DNA from: Amblyomma americanum
Lineage: Eukaryota; Arthropoda; Arachnida; Ixodida; Ixodidae
Length of the DNA: 64,000 bases
Reading direction: 5' to 3'
Assembly (NCBI RefSeq): GCF_052857255.1
Contig: NC_135507.1
Span: 77,660,350-77,724,349, forward strand
Part shown: piece by piece, positions 9,407 to 20,745 of the stretch
How the letters are laid out: each line of letters begins with the position of its first letter
How positions within the stretch are numbered: position 1 is the stretch's first letter
Translations under genes and position numbers: made by a program
The notes under the pieces: generated by a model
Seen by the model: the letters and a program-made list of their open reading frames with translations, nothing else
The model's database searches: none
Told to the model about the DNA's origin: nothing

Positions 9407-12400
9407 GTATGTCGCCTTATGACAACGGGCGTTCTGGCACCCTTTTAGCACACCGTGCTTATAACAGCGAGCCGTGAAAGAAACCATGATATTAATTGCT
9501 ACTGTCGCTTCGTGCGTGGATCGAACGCAAATAAGGCTTGAGAGCTCATACGCGGTGCGAGTAGGTTAATGTACATCTTTTGGCAAACGTAACCATGCCA
9601 CTGAAGTTAGCAGTGCGCAGCAAGAATAGTGGCCCATAAGCTCTATTTATAGCGTGTTTCACGTAAGAATTTAGACAATTTTTTTTAAAATAGGCTTTTT
9701 CATTTAGAAAACCGCATTTGCGGCATAGCATTGCGAGTGCTGGAGTACGCATAATACAGCTAAGATGTGCGAATTACCAGGCTGGTTAACCAATACCTAA
9801 TAGTTTACTCTTTAGCTAGTGCTGTACAGTTCTATGCTTATTGAGAGACGTGTAGCCCACTGTTAGCAATATCCATAGTAATTTTTAGAATTTCGAAAAT
9901 GCGGTTACCGTCTGCGCTCTGGCCGAACTAATTTTGGATACATCGTGAATAAACAAACACGTTTTCGAGAAGCTTGCAGGCAAAGCAGCATCTCCAGTTC
10001 ACGTAACTCTTCGAAAAAGACAGAATTTGCTGGGCCACAGCGCCGATGGTAACGGCATTTTCGAAATTATAAAAACCGATAAGAACTTTACTTATGGTGG
10101 GATACACACCTATCGTAATTAAAAAGTCTTACGATAATAGGTAAAAGTTAAGTATTCTTATTAGTTAACCAGCCTGCTTGTTTGCAAATCTCAGCCGCAA
10201 TCGGGTGTAGTAGACCACTAAGAAAATCGTCTTCCTGAAAATGCCTCAAAAAAAGCGGTTTTCTAACTCAATATGCATACTTTTAAAAATTTCGGACCAG
10301 CCTTAAGGCGGGGACACATGTCCGGCGAGCGCCGGATGCATCAAACCGCGTAGATATATCCAGCGCGTCCGGCGTGCCAGCTCCGGCTGGAAGCGGCAGG
10401 CAGTGCCACAGCGGAGAGCGCCAACGTCATGATGACGTAGGGGTGCTCTTCTCGAGGCCGGTTGCCGGCGCCTGAAAAATGCGCTAGAATTGTTTGTTCA
10501 CGTTTATAACACGCCCTGAGAGCGGGGAACATCAAAAATAAGTTATTTTTGACAAGCATTGGTTAATGCCGAGGCTGGTGGAAGTGATAACTGAGATACA
10601 AGCAAATTTCTTCCAATAGCCGCTTTGCTGTTGCTGCTCGCCTGGCCTACTGCTATCTCCTCTGCTGAAGGCGGCGCGGAAATCGTGCATATCTTTATTT
10701 TATTATGAGACTGGGCTCACAATAAACTGGTGAATATAGTAATGCCTTTATAATACAGCGCTGACCATTTCCGAAACGTCCTTGGCGGCGGCATCAATGC
10801 GAAACTGGCTACAGGCTTAGCGCCGACCAGGGGAGCCAGGCAGCAAAGTTTGTCGCACGCGGGAGGGGTTGTTGCCGAAAGCTCGGCCCTTGTGCAGGGC
10901 ATGCTTTCGCTAGTTGCACATAGCTAGCAGTTCTTGTGATTTCCTTCTTTTTTTCTTTTATGACTGCGATTCAAGAATTTTTGGTGCGTCAGAAGCTTTG
11001 CAGCGGCCGCTTCCCGCCATTGCGGTGCGGTTTGACTAGCGTTCGCTAGGTCCGCTACTGAAACCGACCATATTTGAATTTTATTATGAGATAATGCTGC
11101 GAAGAGCTAAAGCGATGTCACGAGTAAGCCGTTTATTGTAGCACAGGCGACTCCCGAAGCGCCGTGCGGTGCGGCTGCGATGCGAATTATGCTATAGGCC
11201 TAGCGACGACCAGGGCCGCCAGGCAGCAGCGTCGTTCGTTGCCCGACGGCCCCACACGCGGCGCATTTGCCGAAAACTCGCTACTTGCACAGGCATAATT
11301 TGTCGCTACTCGAATATAGCAGTCTTTGTGATAGCAGAGCTGTGTTGTCTTTCCTGGGCGGACGTCATTGGTATACACAGAGGCACTGCTGTGCGATGTC
11401 AAGCTGACACCGCGGCTGCGGGCGGTGCTTGAGAGAATCGGCGCTCGCACTTCCGTGTGTCCCGGCTTGAGGTGGGGCGGCAGTTTGCAAGCACCGACCG
11501 GAGCGCAACGCCGGACATGTGTCCCTGCTTTAGGCTGACCTTTCCAGACGTTGTAGACTTTAGTAGTACAGTAATGTCTCCACTCAACAGCTGAGAATCA
11601 AATCCGGTTGTTTAATTACTTTTGGCACAGGCGGCACTTGTAGTGGTCAGAATACGGTTGCTTTTCCGTTAGTAGTCCTGACTACGGGTGGCTGTAATCA
11701 AGAAATTTTTTAGTGCGACTCTTCAATCAAACAATAATAACACAGCTTGACAATGCATCTTTACGCAAAGGAGCGTTTTGTGCTAAGAGACCGGCTCGCC
11801 TCAACCGTGCCGTGAGGGAGAGGGTGTAAAAGGGCACCGGAATAATTTCGACCACGTGGGACCCGCACCGGTTAGGGCGATATGTTCGCCTTGTTCTGTA
11901 TCACCCTATTCTTAAAAGCGAGGGGGTTAAGGATCCTCCCCAAAGAAGGTGAAGGCTCCTTCAGGAGAATGCCGCAAGTCGTTTTGCCCAAGTGGCTGAC
12001 CTATATATGAACCAGCCTGCTGTGTATGTGTTGCTCGAAAGAAAGCGAAGTGGCGGTGTGTTCGCCACTGGAGGGTCTCCTGTGGGAGAAATACGCTTCT
12101 TCTTCCTCGAGTTGTACTCGAGTTTAATGTCTCTATATACATGTGGAGGAACACTACACAACACAGGAGCGGAGAGCCGCCTCTTAAAAGCTGTTGTGAG
12201 GGCACGCAGGCGCCTGTACTCTCTACTCGGCCTTCCCCCTCCTCGATTGGGAAGGTTGGTTATCCCAAACGAGGAAGACTGCTCTGACATCCCGGTGGAC
12301 ACCTCAACTTCGCAGTAGGGGAAGCCAGAAGTGAAGGATGGAAGAGTTAAAGAGGTGCCATTGAAGAGTGCTCCAGAAATTTACACCACCGAATTAATGA

Positions 12401-15400
12401 ATTTGTCAACGTGGGGATCTTTAACAGGCACCGACGTCGCTCAGCACACGTTCGCTCTTTGCGTTTCGACTCGATTGAAACGCGGCTGCCGCAGCCGGAT
12501 TCGAACCCGCGTACTCCATCTCAGCACCAGGGCGCTATAACCATGCAATGAGCCACCGCGGCGGGTTCCTCGTTTGTGAGGCGGTCAGAGGGCATCTCGT
12601 CATGTGGACCGGACGACCACGACTGTGCAAAAGCCGGGGAACTCGGTTACATATATGGTGATTTTGTGAAGAGTTAACATTTTAAAGTCATATTACTCAC
12701 TTTATTAGTTAATGCGATTCTCCTGTTTTCTGATGTCCTCTACTATACAGGCATTACTGTGACAATAAAAGGCAGCTTAACGTCTCAAAAAGCCTATTGT
12801 GAACAACGACTGGAGAATTCCGCTGAAAAACTTTACTTTTGCACTTTTCCCTAGAATTTGTAAGGGCTGCCTTCAAATTATTCCTGTCTGCTATGCTTTG
12901 TGAACTGAACCATACCTTTGAAACTTACCTGCGTTCAGCATGTATTAGTCCCAGCTGTCTTGAATTTCGTGCTGTGGTCTATTTTAGTACTTAGGCATCA
13001 AGCCGATTTCGCGTTCGAGTGAAGGAATCCACTGCCTGAGTGTTTCAGTCACACAGTGCGAAAGCATTCACCCGTCATTTGAATGTCCTTGCAACAAGGC
13101 TGGCATTACTTTTTCAGGGCGGATGTGCGCACTGCTACCAGTTCGTGGACAAAAAAGCGAATGTCGCGTACGCAGGCAAAATCGTCTCCAAGAGTCATCT
13201 CAAATCGGAGATTGACCGGCAATATGTGAGTTCTGTCACTCTGTCTCTTCTCTATTCGAAGAAATTTTCTAAATTGGACACTGAGGACAAAAATTCCTTT
13301 TGTGGCTTTTAAAGTGAGAGCTCTGCTCCTGAGAGTACAACTTCCGATTTCGATGAGCATCAGGCAATGACTTTCAATGCCTCACACGGTCAAACCGAAC
13401 TTAACTCCAAGGTGGTATGACCCAAAATATCGACGTATGACCACGGGATCATAAGAGTACGGCCATTTGGTGCATCACCTTGACCCTGACGCTTGATTTG
13501 ACACCACGTTGAACACCAGCCATTTTTTATGGCGACGCCGGCGCAGCGAGGCGTGCAGACGCGCCGAATCATATGAAAACGAATTAATGAAGGTTGAGCT
13601 ACGGCATAGGATTCGTGCACAAGTTCAAAATGTGTGGCGCCCTCTAGCGAATGCAAAAGAAAGATTGTGTGATCGCAAGTCGGCTGTTGTCTCCCCATCG
13701 TCCTCCTAGAATGTTCGCGCTACCCACGCATACATAACAATAGCGAGTTGTCAAAGCCTGCCGGTTCCAAACACAAACGTTTAGTGGATTAGAGCCCTGC
13801 GGCCGTATTCTGTTATGGTACACAACCCACTTTAGATATCGAACCCGCTTAGTCCTCTTGCATACAGGTCACTGTTCTTTAGTCACGCGCTGCGGCTTTG
13901 AAGCGTCAGTGGGAAGCAAACAAACCATTGGCTGTGATACGGTGAGACCCGGTCCCGTATGATATGATATTTTAAATTCCACTTTAGCGACCGATTACCC
14001 TTGCAACCATCATGGCTTTTGTCATTTCAACGCACGTCTTTAATAATCATAGGTAGCAGCATCATAGTCCAGCAATTTACCTTCTTTTCTTCATGCTTAA
14101 TACAACCTTCTGTGATGTTACTCATTAATTTGTTGTCTAAAGCTCGAAGAAGAAATCAACATCCACCGAACCCTGTGCCACAAGCACGTCGTTCGCTTCC
14201 ACAGCCAATTTGAGGACGCCAAAAACGTGTACATCATCTCGGAGCTATGCACAAGACAGGTTTGTTAACATTCCTCTCTTCAGTGGTATATATTTCCACT
14301 TAATTTCTTTGCGTTCATCCAAAAACGTGGCTAGTCCTCAAGGTTCGTTTTCATTTCATTTAATGGTGCTTAAAGGGCCACAGAAAGGGGTGTTTGAGCT
14401 GGGCTTTAAAATGTTTGCATTATGTAGAGTACAGGCCCCCGAGCGTACATGCCACGTACGAGACCTCAAAAGCGAGCGGGAAATTTACGATAAATGTTAT
14501 TAAAATTTCCGCTTTCGCACCTCGCGGCAACTTGCGGTGCCGGAATTTTGCTCGAAAATCTGGCAGACGTCGTCGCGTCTTTCAAATGGCGATTGCAGCC
14601 GAGGGTAATCATTAGTTCACAGCGCCAATTTCTTTCAGACGTCACGCGCTACCGCGGCCGAGGCCACTCCGCGCGCGCCGCAACCGGCGGAGGTAGGGGA
14701 GGGGCCGAGAAAGTGAAGCCGGCGGAGGAGCGCTGCCGTTTTGGCGTGCGAGAGGAGAGGGAAAGGCGCGAGGCCGCGGAAGTTCAGATTTTCTCTGGAT
14801 ATAACTGGGCTTCCAAAGAGAGAATTAAAATAATCCTTGCTGGGGGATAATTATGAACCGTCGTCTTTTAACATCCTAGAAACATCGCACCTTTATTGAG
14901 ACCCTGTTTCTGAGTCCCTTTAACTCCTAAAAACTACTATGGCTTTAAGGGACGCTGTAGTGGAATAATTTTGGAATAATTAAGGTCACCTTGGAATCTC
15001 TAACGGTCACTGACTTCGCACAATACACGGGCCTCCTGCATTTTGCCTCCACCGAAATGCGGCCGCCGAGCACACTTTTGCGTAAGAGACGTTTTGTCTC
15101 TTACGCAACTGACGGCACTTCACGTATCTATTTTTCAAGGCCTGATGAGAGGATATTTAATGTTGTGTATGTTTCACACCGCTTCTATAAAATTTGGTTA
15201 CGTGAATATGTATTTGGTTATTTATTTGTTTCGGCCATTTTTGCGAGAACGGCCACATTGTGTTCTTGAATCGTACTTTAGGGCGCAGCCAAGAAATGAA
15301 AACTGCCTTCGTTGTTTCGAAAACTGTCATTTAATATTTTGAAGTGGTCACTGTATTTGTACAACGGAAAGCAATCATTTCACTCAAGCTTTCTCCAGAC

Positions 15401-18400
15401 TGCCGTGATTTGAACAAATGTGCTGCATGTGCCTAGCTAAATCTTGAGGGACCGCATTTTCTTTATCATGTTCTTAAGCGCAACTAGCCTTCAAGGGTCT
15501 TCCCCATGCTTTATTAGCACATTTATTCTGCAGTCTCTTGAGCTGCACAAGTGCCGTGAGAGGCTGACGGAGCCAGAGGTGCGGCACCTCCTGCGCCAGC
15601 TGCTCCTCGCCTGCGAGTACCTTGTGCAGGAGCAGGTCATTCACCGAGACCTGAAGCTCGGAAACCTGCTCCTCACCAAAGGCTCGCAACTCAAGGTGGC
15701 CGACTTCGGACTTGCCACCCGCGTCCACTACCCGGGGCAACTCAAGAGGTCCATCTGCGGCACCACCAACTACATGGCCCCCGAGATGCTGACCCAGAAG
15801 GGCTACAGCTACGAAGCGGACATCTGGGCCATCGGGTGCATCATGTGAGTTTCACCTGATTGCTCAGAGCTGTTTGCAACTGGTTACAACATTAATGCTT
15901 GCAACGACAGCTCGCAATACCTATCGTATTTGTATATCCGGCTATAAATGTATTAAAGGGAGAGTCTGCTTTTTGAAATATGGGTATCCTTGCGTTGTGG
16001 TGTCAGTAACGAGGGAATAAATCATGGCCGTGGCATTTATTTGTATTTTGAGCTGGTGAAGCAAGTCAGACCACAGTTGACGGTGATAATGGGATGTATT
16101 CAAACTTCGTTGTTCTGCTCGCAGCCGGGTTACGTCGAGTCAAAATGATGTGAATTTTAGGAATGAACTAGGCGCCATGTACACATGCTTAATTTGGTTA
16201 CAGCAAGTTGCAGTCGCCAGAATTTCTCGTATTTCAACTAGTCCTCCTATCCCGCAGGGATGAATTGTGCTTGTTCATTCCACTATGTTGACAGGCGCGC
16301 TTTTATCGAGACAAATAACTTGCGGATATATGTGATAGATATCATGACCCTTACTTTTTACTCATTTTGAACCTTCATGGTGTTTTAATTTTCGGTTCCG
16401 AGAAAGCCTAAGAATGAATAAAAATATGCGCTAATTATAATTCTTCCATAATACAGCGACGAGACAAATAAATAAAAAAGACGGCAAATGTGCTGCTTCC
16501 TTCTTCCCTGTCTCATGCAGTTCAGGCTGTTTCTCACAACGATCAAATTACGGCACTAGCCCAAACTATTCTTTCAAACCCTCACTGCCACTAACATGGC
16601 GGGCAGTCGTCTGCAAAGGCCTTTCTCTGACACGGCTCTGATGTTGGAATTCAGAGACGCCCTCCACCAGACGGGAAGTGGCGTTAATTTACTTGCCGAG
16701 AAAGTACAGGTGATAACCTATTGGCGTGATTCTTAGGTGCGCAACCGGGTATACGTATCTTCCATCAAGGAATTAACAATTGCTGCAGAGAAAATATTAT
16801 CCATAAAATAACTATAAGTTTCCTCTTCATCTTAAAAAAATCATATCATGCTCTTCACGTTCAAAACCAGGCACTTCCGTGCATCACGAGCGTCGTTTGC
16901 CCGCAGTTACGTTACCATTTCATACTGACTGGCCGGTAGGGTTGTGGTAGCATGGCTGTGCTCGCACTCCTTCAAGCTGTGACTTGCTGCAATGTCGGTC
17001 ACCAGATAGTGTGCGGACTCCCGCGCACACCGACAGGCCGAAAACTGCTTTCCGCAGGTACAAGCTGCTAGTGGGGCGTGCCCCCTTCAAGTCAACGACG
17101 AGAGAAAAGACATTTGCCAGGATCAAGAGGAACGAATTTGAGATTCCCACGAATGTGTCTTCCGCAGCGAGTGCCCTCATCCGGTGGATTCTACAACCGG
17201 AGCCCGCTATGCGGCCGAGCATCGGAGCCATCATGCACCACGAGTTCATGACAAGAGGTAGGCTTCAATTTGTAACTCCGCAGCTGTGTGACTGCGTGCT
17301 GTACTGCTTCAATCATGTTTTTTTTTGAACGCAAGAGCGTTATATCTGACGTTCGGAGAAAAAGCCGTGCTCGTCGCCACATCTAATTTGTTACTGTTCG
17401 GCTGAGGTCGTGACGTCAGACCATAGTCAACCAATGAGTGCAAGGCATGAAGTCGGATACGGAGAACAATGGGTTTGGAGAGGTATCAAAGCGCAGCACT
17501 CAGAGGGTGGGGACGGTTTCCGCTGCTCTGTGGTTGGCGCGTGGAGTCACATGACAGAGTGCGCTTACATGGCTGTGGAGGCAGAGGAGCAGCAAAGCAG
17601 CACTTCCTAAAAAGAAAAAGGCTCCGAGAAAAATGCGTGCAGTAATGGTTCTTGTAGAATTTTGACGGAGCGCTGATTCGGGGGCAAGAAACTTGCTCTA
17701 CAGACCGTAGTCCAGGCAATGCTAACGTCAGCGCCCATTCCTCCTGTAGAAGGCGGCGGAAATCCAACTGCAGCGTCGTAGTGTTGACATGGCAACGGAA
17801 TGCTGCTGAAATAACTTTATCCCCGACAACGACTCGAACCCACGCTGGCGCAAAGAAAGCAGCGTGCTTCGTTCCCCGATGGCTCAGACAATTGAACCAC
17901 CGACTTTAACTTGTCACGCTGCGTGCATGTCCACGATTTGTCTTGTTTGTTTGTTTTTATAGCACGTCTCCTTCAGCCACCAGGTGCGCTGTAGTAGCTG
18001 AAATCGAAATCATATGAAGTTTCCTACACTTGGCGAAGAGACCTTTAGCGTTGTCGTGCCCTCCTTCTCAAGGGTTGGTTAGGAGCTGTTTTGCCCGCGC
18101 TTCCTTCCTGCTGTGGAGTTCGGCGAAGATGGGCATGGGGAGGATTCGCTGAGGACCACCGCAAGGGTGTGTGAGCCCTCTGGGGGAGACATGGCGGCAG
18201 GAATGCCGGAAGCAGCGACGACAATAGCGTACCCACGTGTTCGAACAGGAATGCCGGAAGCAGCGACGACCATAAGCGTATTCGTTCCGGTCCTCAGACG
18301 ACGAAGTGCGGTATCAGTGTGATCCCCTTCGGTCATGCTGGGGTTGAACAATTGCCCGAGTGCCGCACCTCCGACAGCGCTTCCGCGTTCCGGACACCAA

Positions 18401-20745
18401 GATCTTTCAACCCCTGCTGGGAGACAGCCTGCATTCCTGTGTCATGACAGCGCCTTCCGGGTCAACATTGGCGCGGTCCGGACACACGTGCGCGCCCACC
18501 TGGAGGCCGCGTGGACAAAAACGTTACCGGGTCCTGTTCCCTTTTCCTCGACCGAGCTGCGAGAAAATATCAGGACCGCCCTGCTGTGGGTGGTACCACC
18601 AGTGCCATCATGTGATTGGACATCATTCTTCGAACTGTATTCCCCAGCTAGGCATCTGGGGAATACGAAGAGTATTCAAGGAGCTGCTGGTTTGGTACCA
18701 GAGGAGAGCCTCCTTCTTGAGATATACCAGAGACTCCCGACTGCTAAGAAGCTCTTCTTACTGTGAAGCACTCTCAGTTGCCCGTATTTGTACGTTATTT
18801 AAATAGTCCTTGTATAAAGTTTTGAAGTTTTCTTCCAACGATCGTCCTCGTCTCTTCTCCGGCCCAGTCACGCAACCTGAATCCCAACAGAGCTCAAAAT
18901 CTTTTTAACGCGACAGCGTTAAGGGTGCTGTTTGGAGGAAAACTCAATGTACTAGTTGGCGTCGGCCGATTCTCATCACCCTGCGAGGGTAGTTAAGTCC
19001 CTGCATGGTGAGGGATTGTCGCCTCTGCATTGTGGCGTCGCTCCCTGCTTTGTGTCACATACAGGGTAATGAGAATCGACTTACTCCACTGGTTGGAAGA
19101 GGGTCGTTTGACGCTGGAAAGCCGCCTTTTTGTTGACTTGTATTCGACTATAGGAGGTCCATAGGGATGGGTCAAAGACCAGAGGGTATAGTCGGTGAAG
19201 GTGGTGAATCGGCCGACCCCATCGGCTGGAATGGGGCTCCTTTGAGGGTCATTTTCCACTTTTGTCTTGAGTTGTATCCGACTATAACACATCTGCTGAA
19301 TCGGCGCCAATTAGACTCTTTTTTTGGGCACACGTTTAATGACTAATCTGAATTCTTCCCGGCTTTCTTGTTTCTGTGTACGTGCGGAGGCTTGTGCGTG
19401 CTGCCGCCTCGGGCACCTGACACTACGTGTAAGCGTAACTTTACGCACCGATCATTCTCTACTCTTGTGCAAGCAAGTGCGCAAGAACACGAAATTATTT
19501 TACTGCCTCCACTAGTTCGTGTCAAAACGAAACATTGTGTCCTCCTACACGGAATTGCCAGAGCTACAAATTTCTCTTTTCGTGCGTAAGCACTAATCCG
19601 ACGGGTACCAACCCCGAGCAAAATCGTCCGTTCCCTGTTGCCTTGTCTGTTCCTAGCTGGCCTAGGGCTATCGCTCTGTCTCTCGGCAAAGATTGCTCAT
19701 CTTCGTCTTCCACGCAGCACGAATTGTGCTTTCGCACTGCTTCGAATGTGTTAAATATTTTCGTAGGTTTTCCTTTTGCTTTATCAGAAGCGAGTTCTGT
19801 CGCGATAAACTACTATTGATATTAAATTTTTTTTTCATGATAAGAAAGTTTGTTGCCGGCTGATGCAGCAATTTCTATTCACCGAACAAAATATTACGGA
19901 TTTTACTCGCAAGAACAAAATCTTCTCAAGAAACTTAGAGTCGTTCTTCGATGTCCATGATATAGTTCACGTTTGGAAAAACAGCTGTGCATATTAGGGG
20001 CACACAGGACACATAATGTCAACGAAGACAGAAGGTACACCTGTAACCATCGAAATTGAAGAAGCGAAATGTGTTCTGAGCGGCAACATCAAAAAACGGC
20101 TTCTGCAACGGATTCTGCACATAACTAAGCCTCAGTGCAGCCGGCTTGCATATATTGACTGTTAATATTTGTAAGACGCGCAGAGCCGTTACTGGTATCT
20201 TGTGATGCGGCCTTTGCAGTGTGTTCAACGTGAAGTCCTGATACAGGCGGATTTTAAACGGTTTAGAATGGGGCCAGCTGAGCTGCATTCCTGAAACATT
20301 TCCGTAAATTCTACTACGACTCGTTATGCATCGATGTGACATTTCAGGCATGTGTACAATTTCTTTGCACTTGCCTCTGTTGAACAGACCTCTCATTGTT
20401 GAGAAGCATCAGCTATTGGATCGCGTGGAAGACTCTTCTACGAGGGCACACATTCTCAAGTTTTCTTGATTTTTGTTTATACTCGCATCTATTGTTTACG
20501 TCGTTCTCTTCTTTGAGTACGACCAGCAACTTGTGGATCACGACAGGTCCTCCACATCTTTTTTCAGGAAGTGCGAATCACCACGCCTAGTTTATGGCAT
20601 TTATATATACCCACAGCTCCTGAATACTTTTCGCTCTCTCCTTCCAGGGCTGCTTCCTCCACACCTGCCTGCCGCACACGAAGGCACTCGGCACCGCTCA
20701 GGACTCAACCGACCGGAGGCACGCGTAGGAGAAAACGAAAGTTGA
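9287..20745 (+). CDS. Polo-like kinase, kinase domain only (six exons)
   Basis: A Ser/Thr kinase of the polo family, which controls mitotic entry, centrosomes and cytokinesis. Exons: 9287-9406, 13118-13225, 14143-14259, 15534-15844, 17058-17257 and 20648-20745. Phases (0,0,0,2,1) fit at every junction and total 954 nt, or 317 aa. The protein shows RGRFLGKGGCAHCY (Gly loop), K61 in AGKIV, E80 in [17 protein letters not shown] at 152-159, DFG at 172-174, [11 protein letters not shown] at 189-199 and [18 protein letters not shown] and the CGTxNY segment are polo-type. The frame ends 32 residues after MTRG with no polo boxes, unlike the roughly 580-680 aa of PLK1-3. An in-frame ATG at 9200 would add 29 residues. 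It could be a functional kinase-only paralogue or a decaying duplicate. Confidence 0.85.
9776..10176. mobile_element. Foldback MITE in PLK intron 1
   Basis: The ends are inverted copies: CAGGCTGGTTAAC at 9779 and GTTAACCAGCCTG at 10164-10176. The inner arms also pair: AATTTCGAAAATGCGGTTAC near 9891 and its near-complement GTAACGGCATTTTCGAAATT near 10049. The two arms therefore form a long imperfect hairpin. No coding capacity. Confidence 0.65.
10298..11537. mobile_element. Non-autonomous TIR transposon, 1.24 kb, in PLK intron 1
   Basis: The left end CAGCCTTAAGGCGGGGACAC and the right end (GTGTCCCTGCTTTAGGCTG) are inverted repeats of about 38 bp that share GACACATGTCCGGCG. The interior is GC-rich and lacks a transposase. 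It carries an internal direct duplication: about 10790-10945 resembles about 11175-11335 (shared TGCGAA, CGACCAGGG, CCAGGCAGC, GCCGAAA). No clear target-site duplication; superfamily not assigned. Confidence 0.65.
11808..11880 (-). mobile_element. SINE body fragment
   Basis: CACCGGAATAATTTCGACCACGTGGG matches the body of the tRNA-derived SINE seen in full at 37056-37298. Only this core is recognisable. Confidence 0.45.
12355..12568 (-). mobile_element. tRNA-derived SINE copy
   Basis: The body (CCAGAAATTTACACCACC, GGGGATCTTTAACAGGCAC) and tRNA-like head (GGATTCGAACCCGCG, GCCACCGCGGCGGG) appear in the order seen in other minus-strand copies. It lies in PLK intron 1 and is diverged. Confidence 0.75.
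13118..13225 (+). CDS. PLK exon 2
   Basis: Acceptor TTTTTCAG and donor GTGAGT bound 36 codons in phase 0. It completes the Gly loop (GKGGCAHC across the junction) and carries the ATP-binding lysine in YAGKIVSKS. Confidence 0.85.
14143..14259 (+). CDS. PLK exon 3
   Basis: Acceptor GTCTAAAG and donor GTTTGT bound 39 codons (phase 0). It encodes [11 protein letters not shown] (alpha-C helix glutamate) and the hinge-proximal [10 protein letters not shown]. Confidence 0.85.
14370..14923. mobile_element. TTAA-bounded MITE in PLK intron 3
   Basis: Both ends read inward as TTAAAGGG: left TTAAAGGGCCACAGAAAGGG, right (reverse complement) TTAAAGGGACTCAGAAACAGG. TTAA borders suggest a piggyBac-type or similar TTAA-targeting transposase. 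The interior near 14640-14780 is GC-rich. No coding capacity. Confidence 0.65.
14937..15077 (-). mobile_element. Partial SINE copy with missing head
   Basis: It carries CTATGGCTTTAAGGGACG, then AATTTTGGAATAATTAAGG, then GCACAATACACGGGCCTCC and GCCTCCACCGAAATGC, the normal order of the SINE body on the minus strand. The tRNA-like head is replaced by a palindrome at 15078-15108. Confidence 0.7.
15534..15844 (+). CDS. PLK exon 4 (catalytic and activation loops)
   Basis: Acceptor TTCTGCAG and donor GTGAGT bound 311 nt, ending in phase 2. It contains [41 protein letters not shown] and DIWAIGC. The activating threonine position of PLK1 (in KKTLCG) is serine here (KRSICG, S188). The usual YLH before the catalytic loop is YLV. 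Confidence 0.9.
17058..17257 (+). CDS. PLK exon 5 (kinase C-lobe)
   Basis: Acceptor TTTCCGCAG and donor GTAGGC. The first base completes the split Met codon from exon 4, giving [11 protein letters not shown]. It ends [16 protein letters not shown] with one base over (phase 1). The lobe is complete to the final helix. Confidence 0.85.
17817..17915 (-). mobile_element. tRNA-like SINE head
   Basis: The minus strand reads GGTGGTTCAATTGTCTGAG then GGGTTCGAGTCG, A-box-like and B-box-like elements about 60 bp apart. The body is not recognisable. No acceptor stem pairs, so a functional tRNA is unlikely. Confidence 0.45.
18950..19295. mobile_element. Palindromic MITE, partial dimer
   Basis: Two arms in the same orientation (about 19060-19155 and 19195-19290) each run from GGCTGG.A through CCTTTGA or GTTTGA to TTGTATTCGACTATA or TTGTATCCGACTATA. 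An inverted partner arm with GGCCGATTCTCATCACCCTG lies at 18965. Same family as 60825-61070 and 62643-62935. Confidence 0.6.
20648..20745 (+). CDS. PLK exon 6 (last visible exon)
   Basis: Acceptor CCTTCCAG in phase 1 gives [13 protein letters not shown], which resembles the GYxPxxLP segment that follows the kinase domain in polo kinases. TGA follows 26 residues after GLLPPHLP. No polo-box exon was seen downstream and no canonical AATAAA was found within about 350 bp. Confidence 0.7.

Larger units (their letters stand above)
17258..20647. other. PLK intron 5, mostly unassigned
   Basis: Contains a tRNA-like SINE head (17817-17915), two direct copies of GGAATGCCGGAAGCAGCGAC (18199 and 18250), and a foldback MITE dimer (18950-19295). 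A pyrimidine-rich stretch at 18780-18890 with TATAAAG resembles an LTR end, but no partner was found. Open frames at 18335-18806 overlap in two frames and show no motif. Confidence 0.4.

Noticed and set aside
18335..18806. Two overlapping open frames of about 145 codons in PLK intron 5
   Set aside because: Different frames of the same GC-rich DNA, no motif, no splice context matching the kinase gene.
20019..20396. 125-codon minus-strand open frame
   Set aside because: Begins at an uncertain start, no domain recognised, lies inside PLK intron 5 without splice or repeat support.
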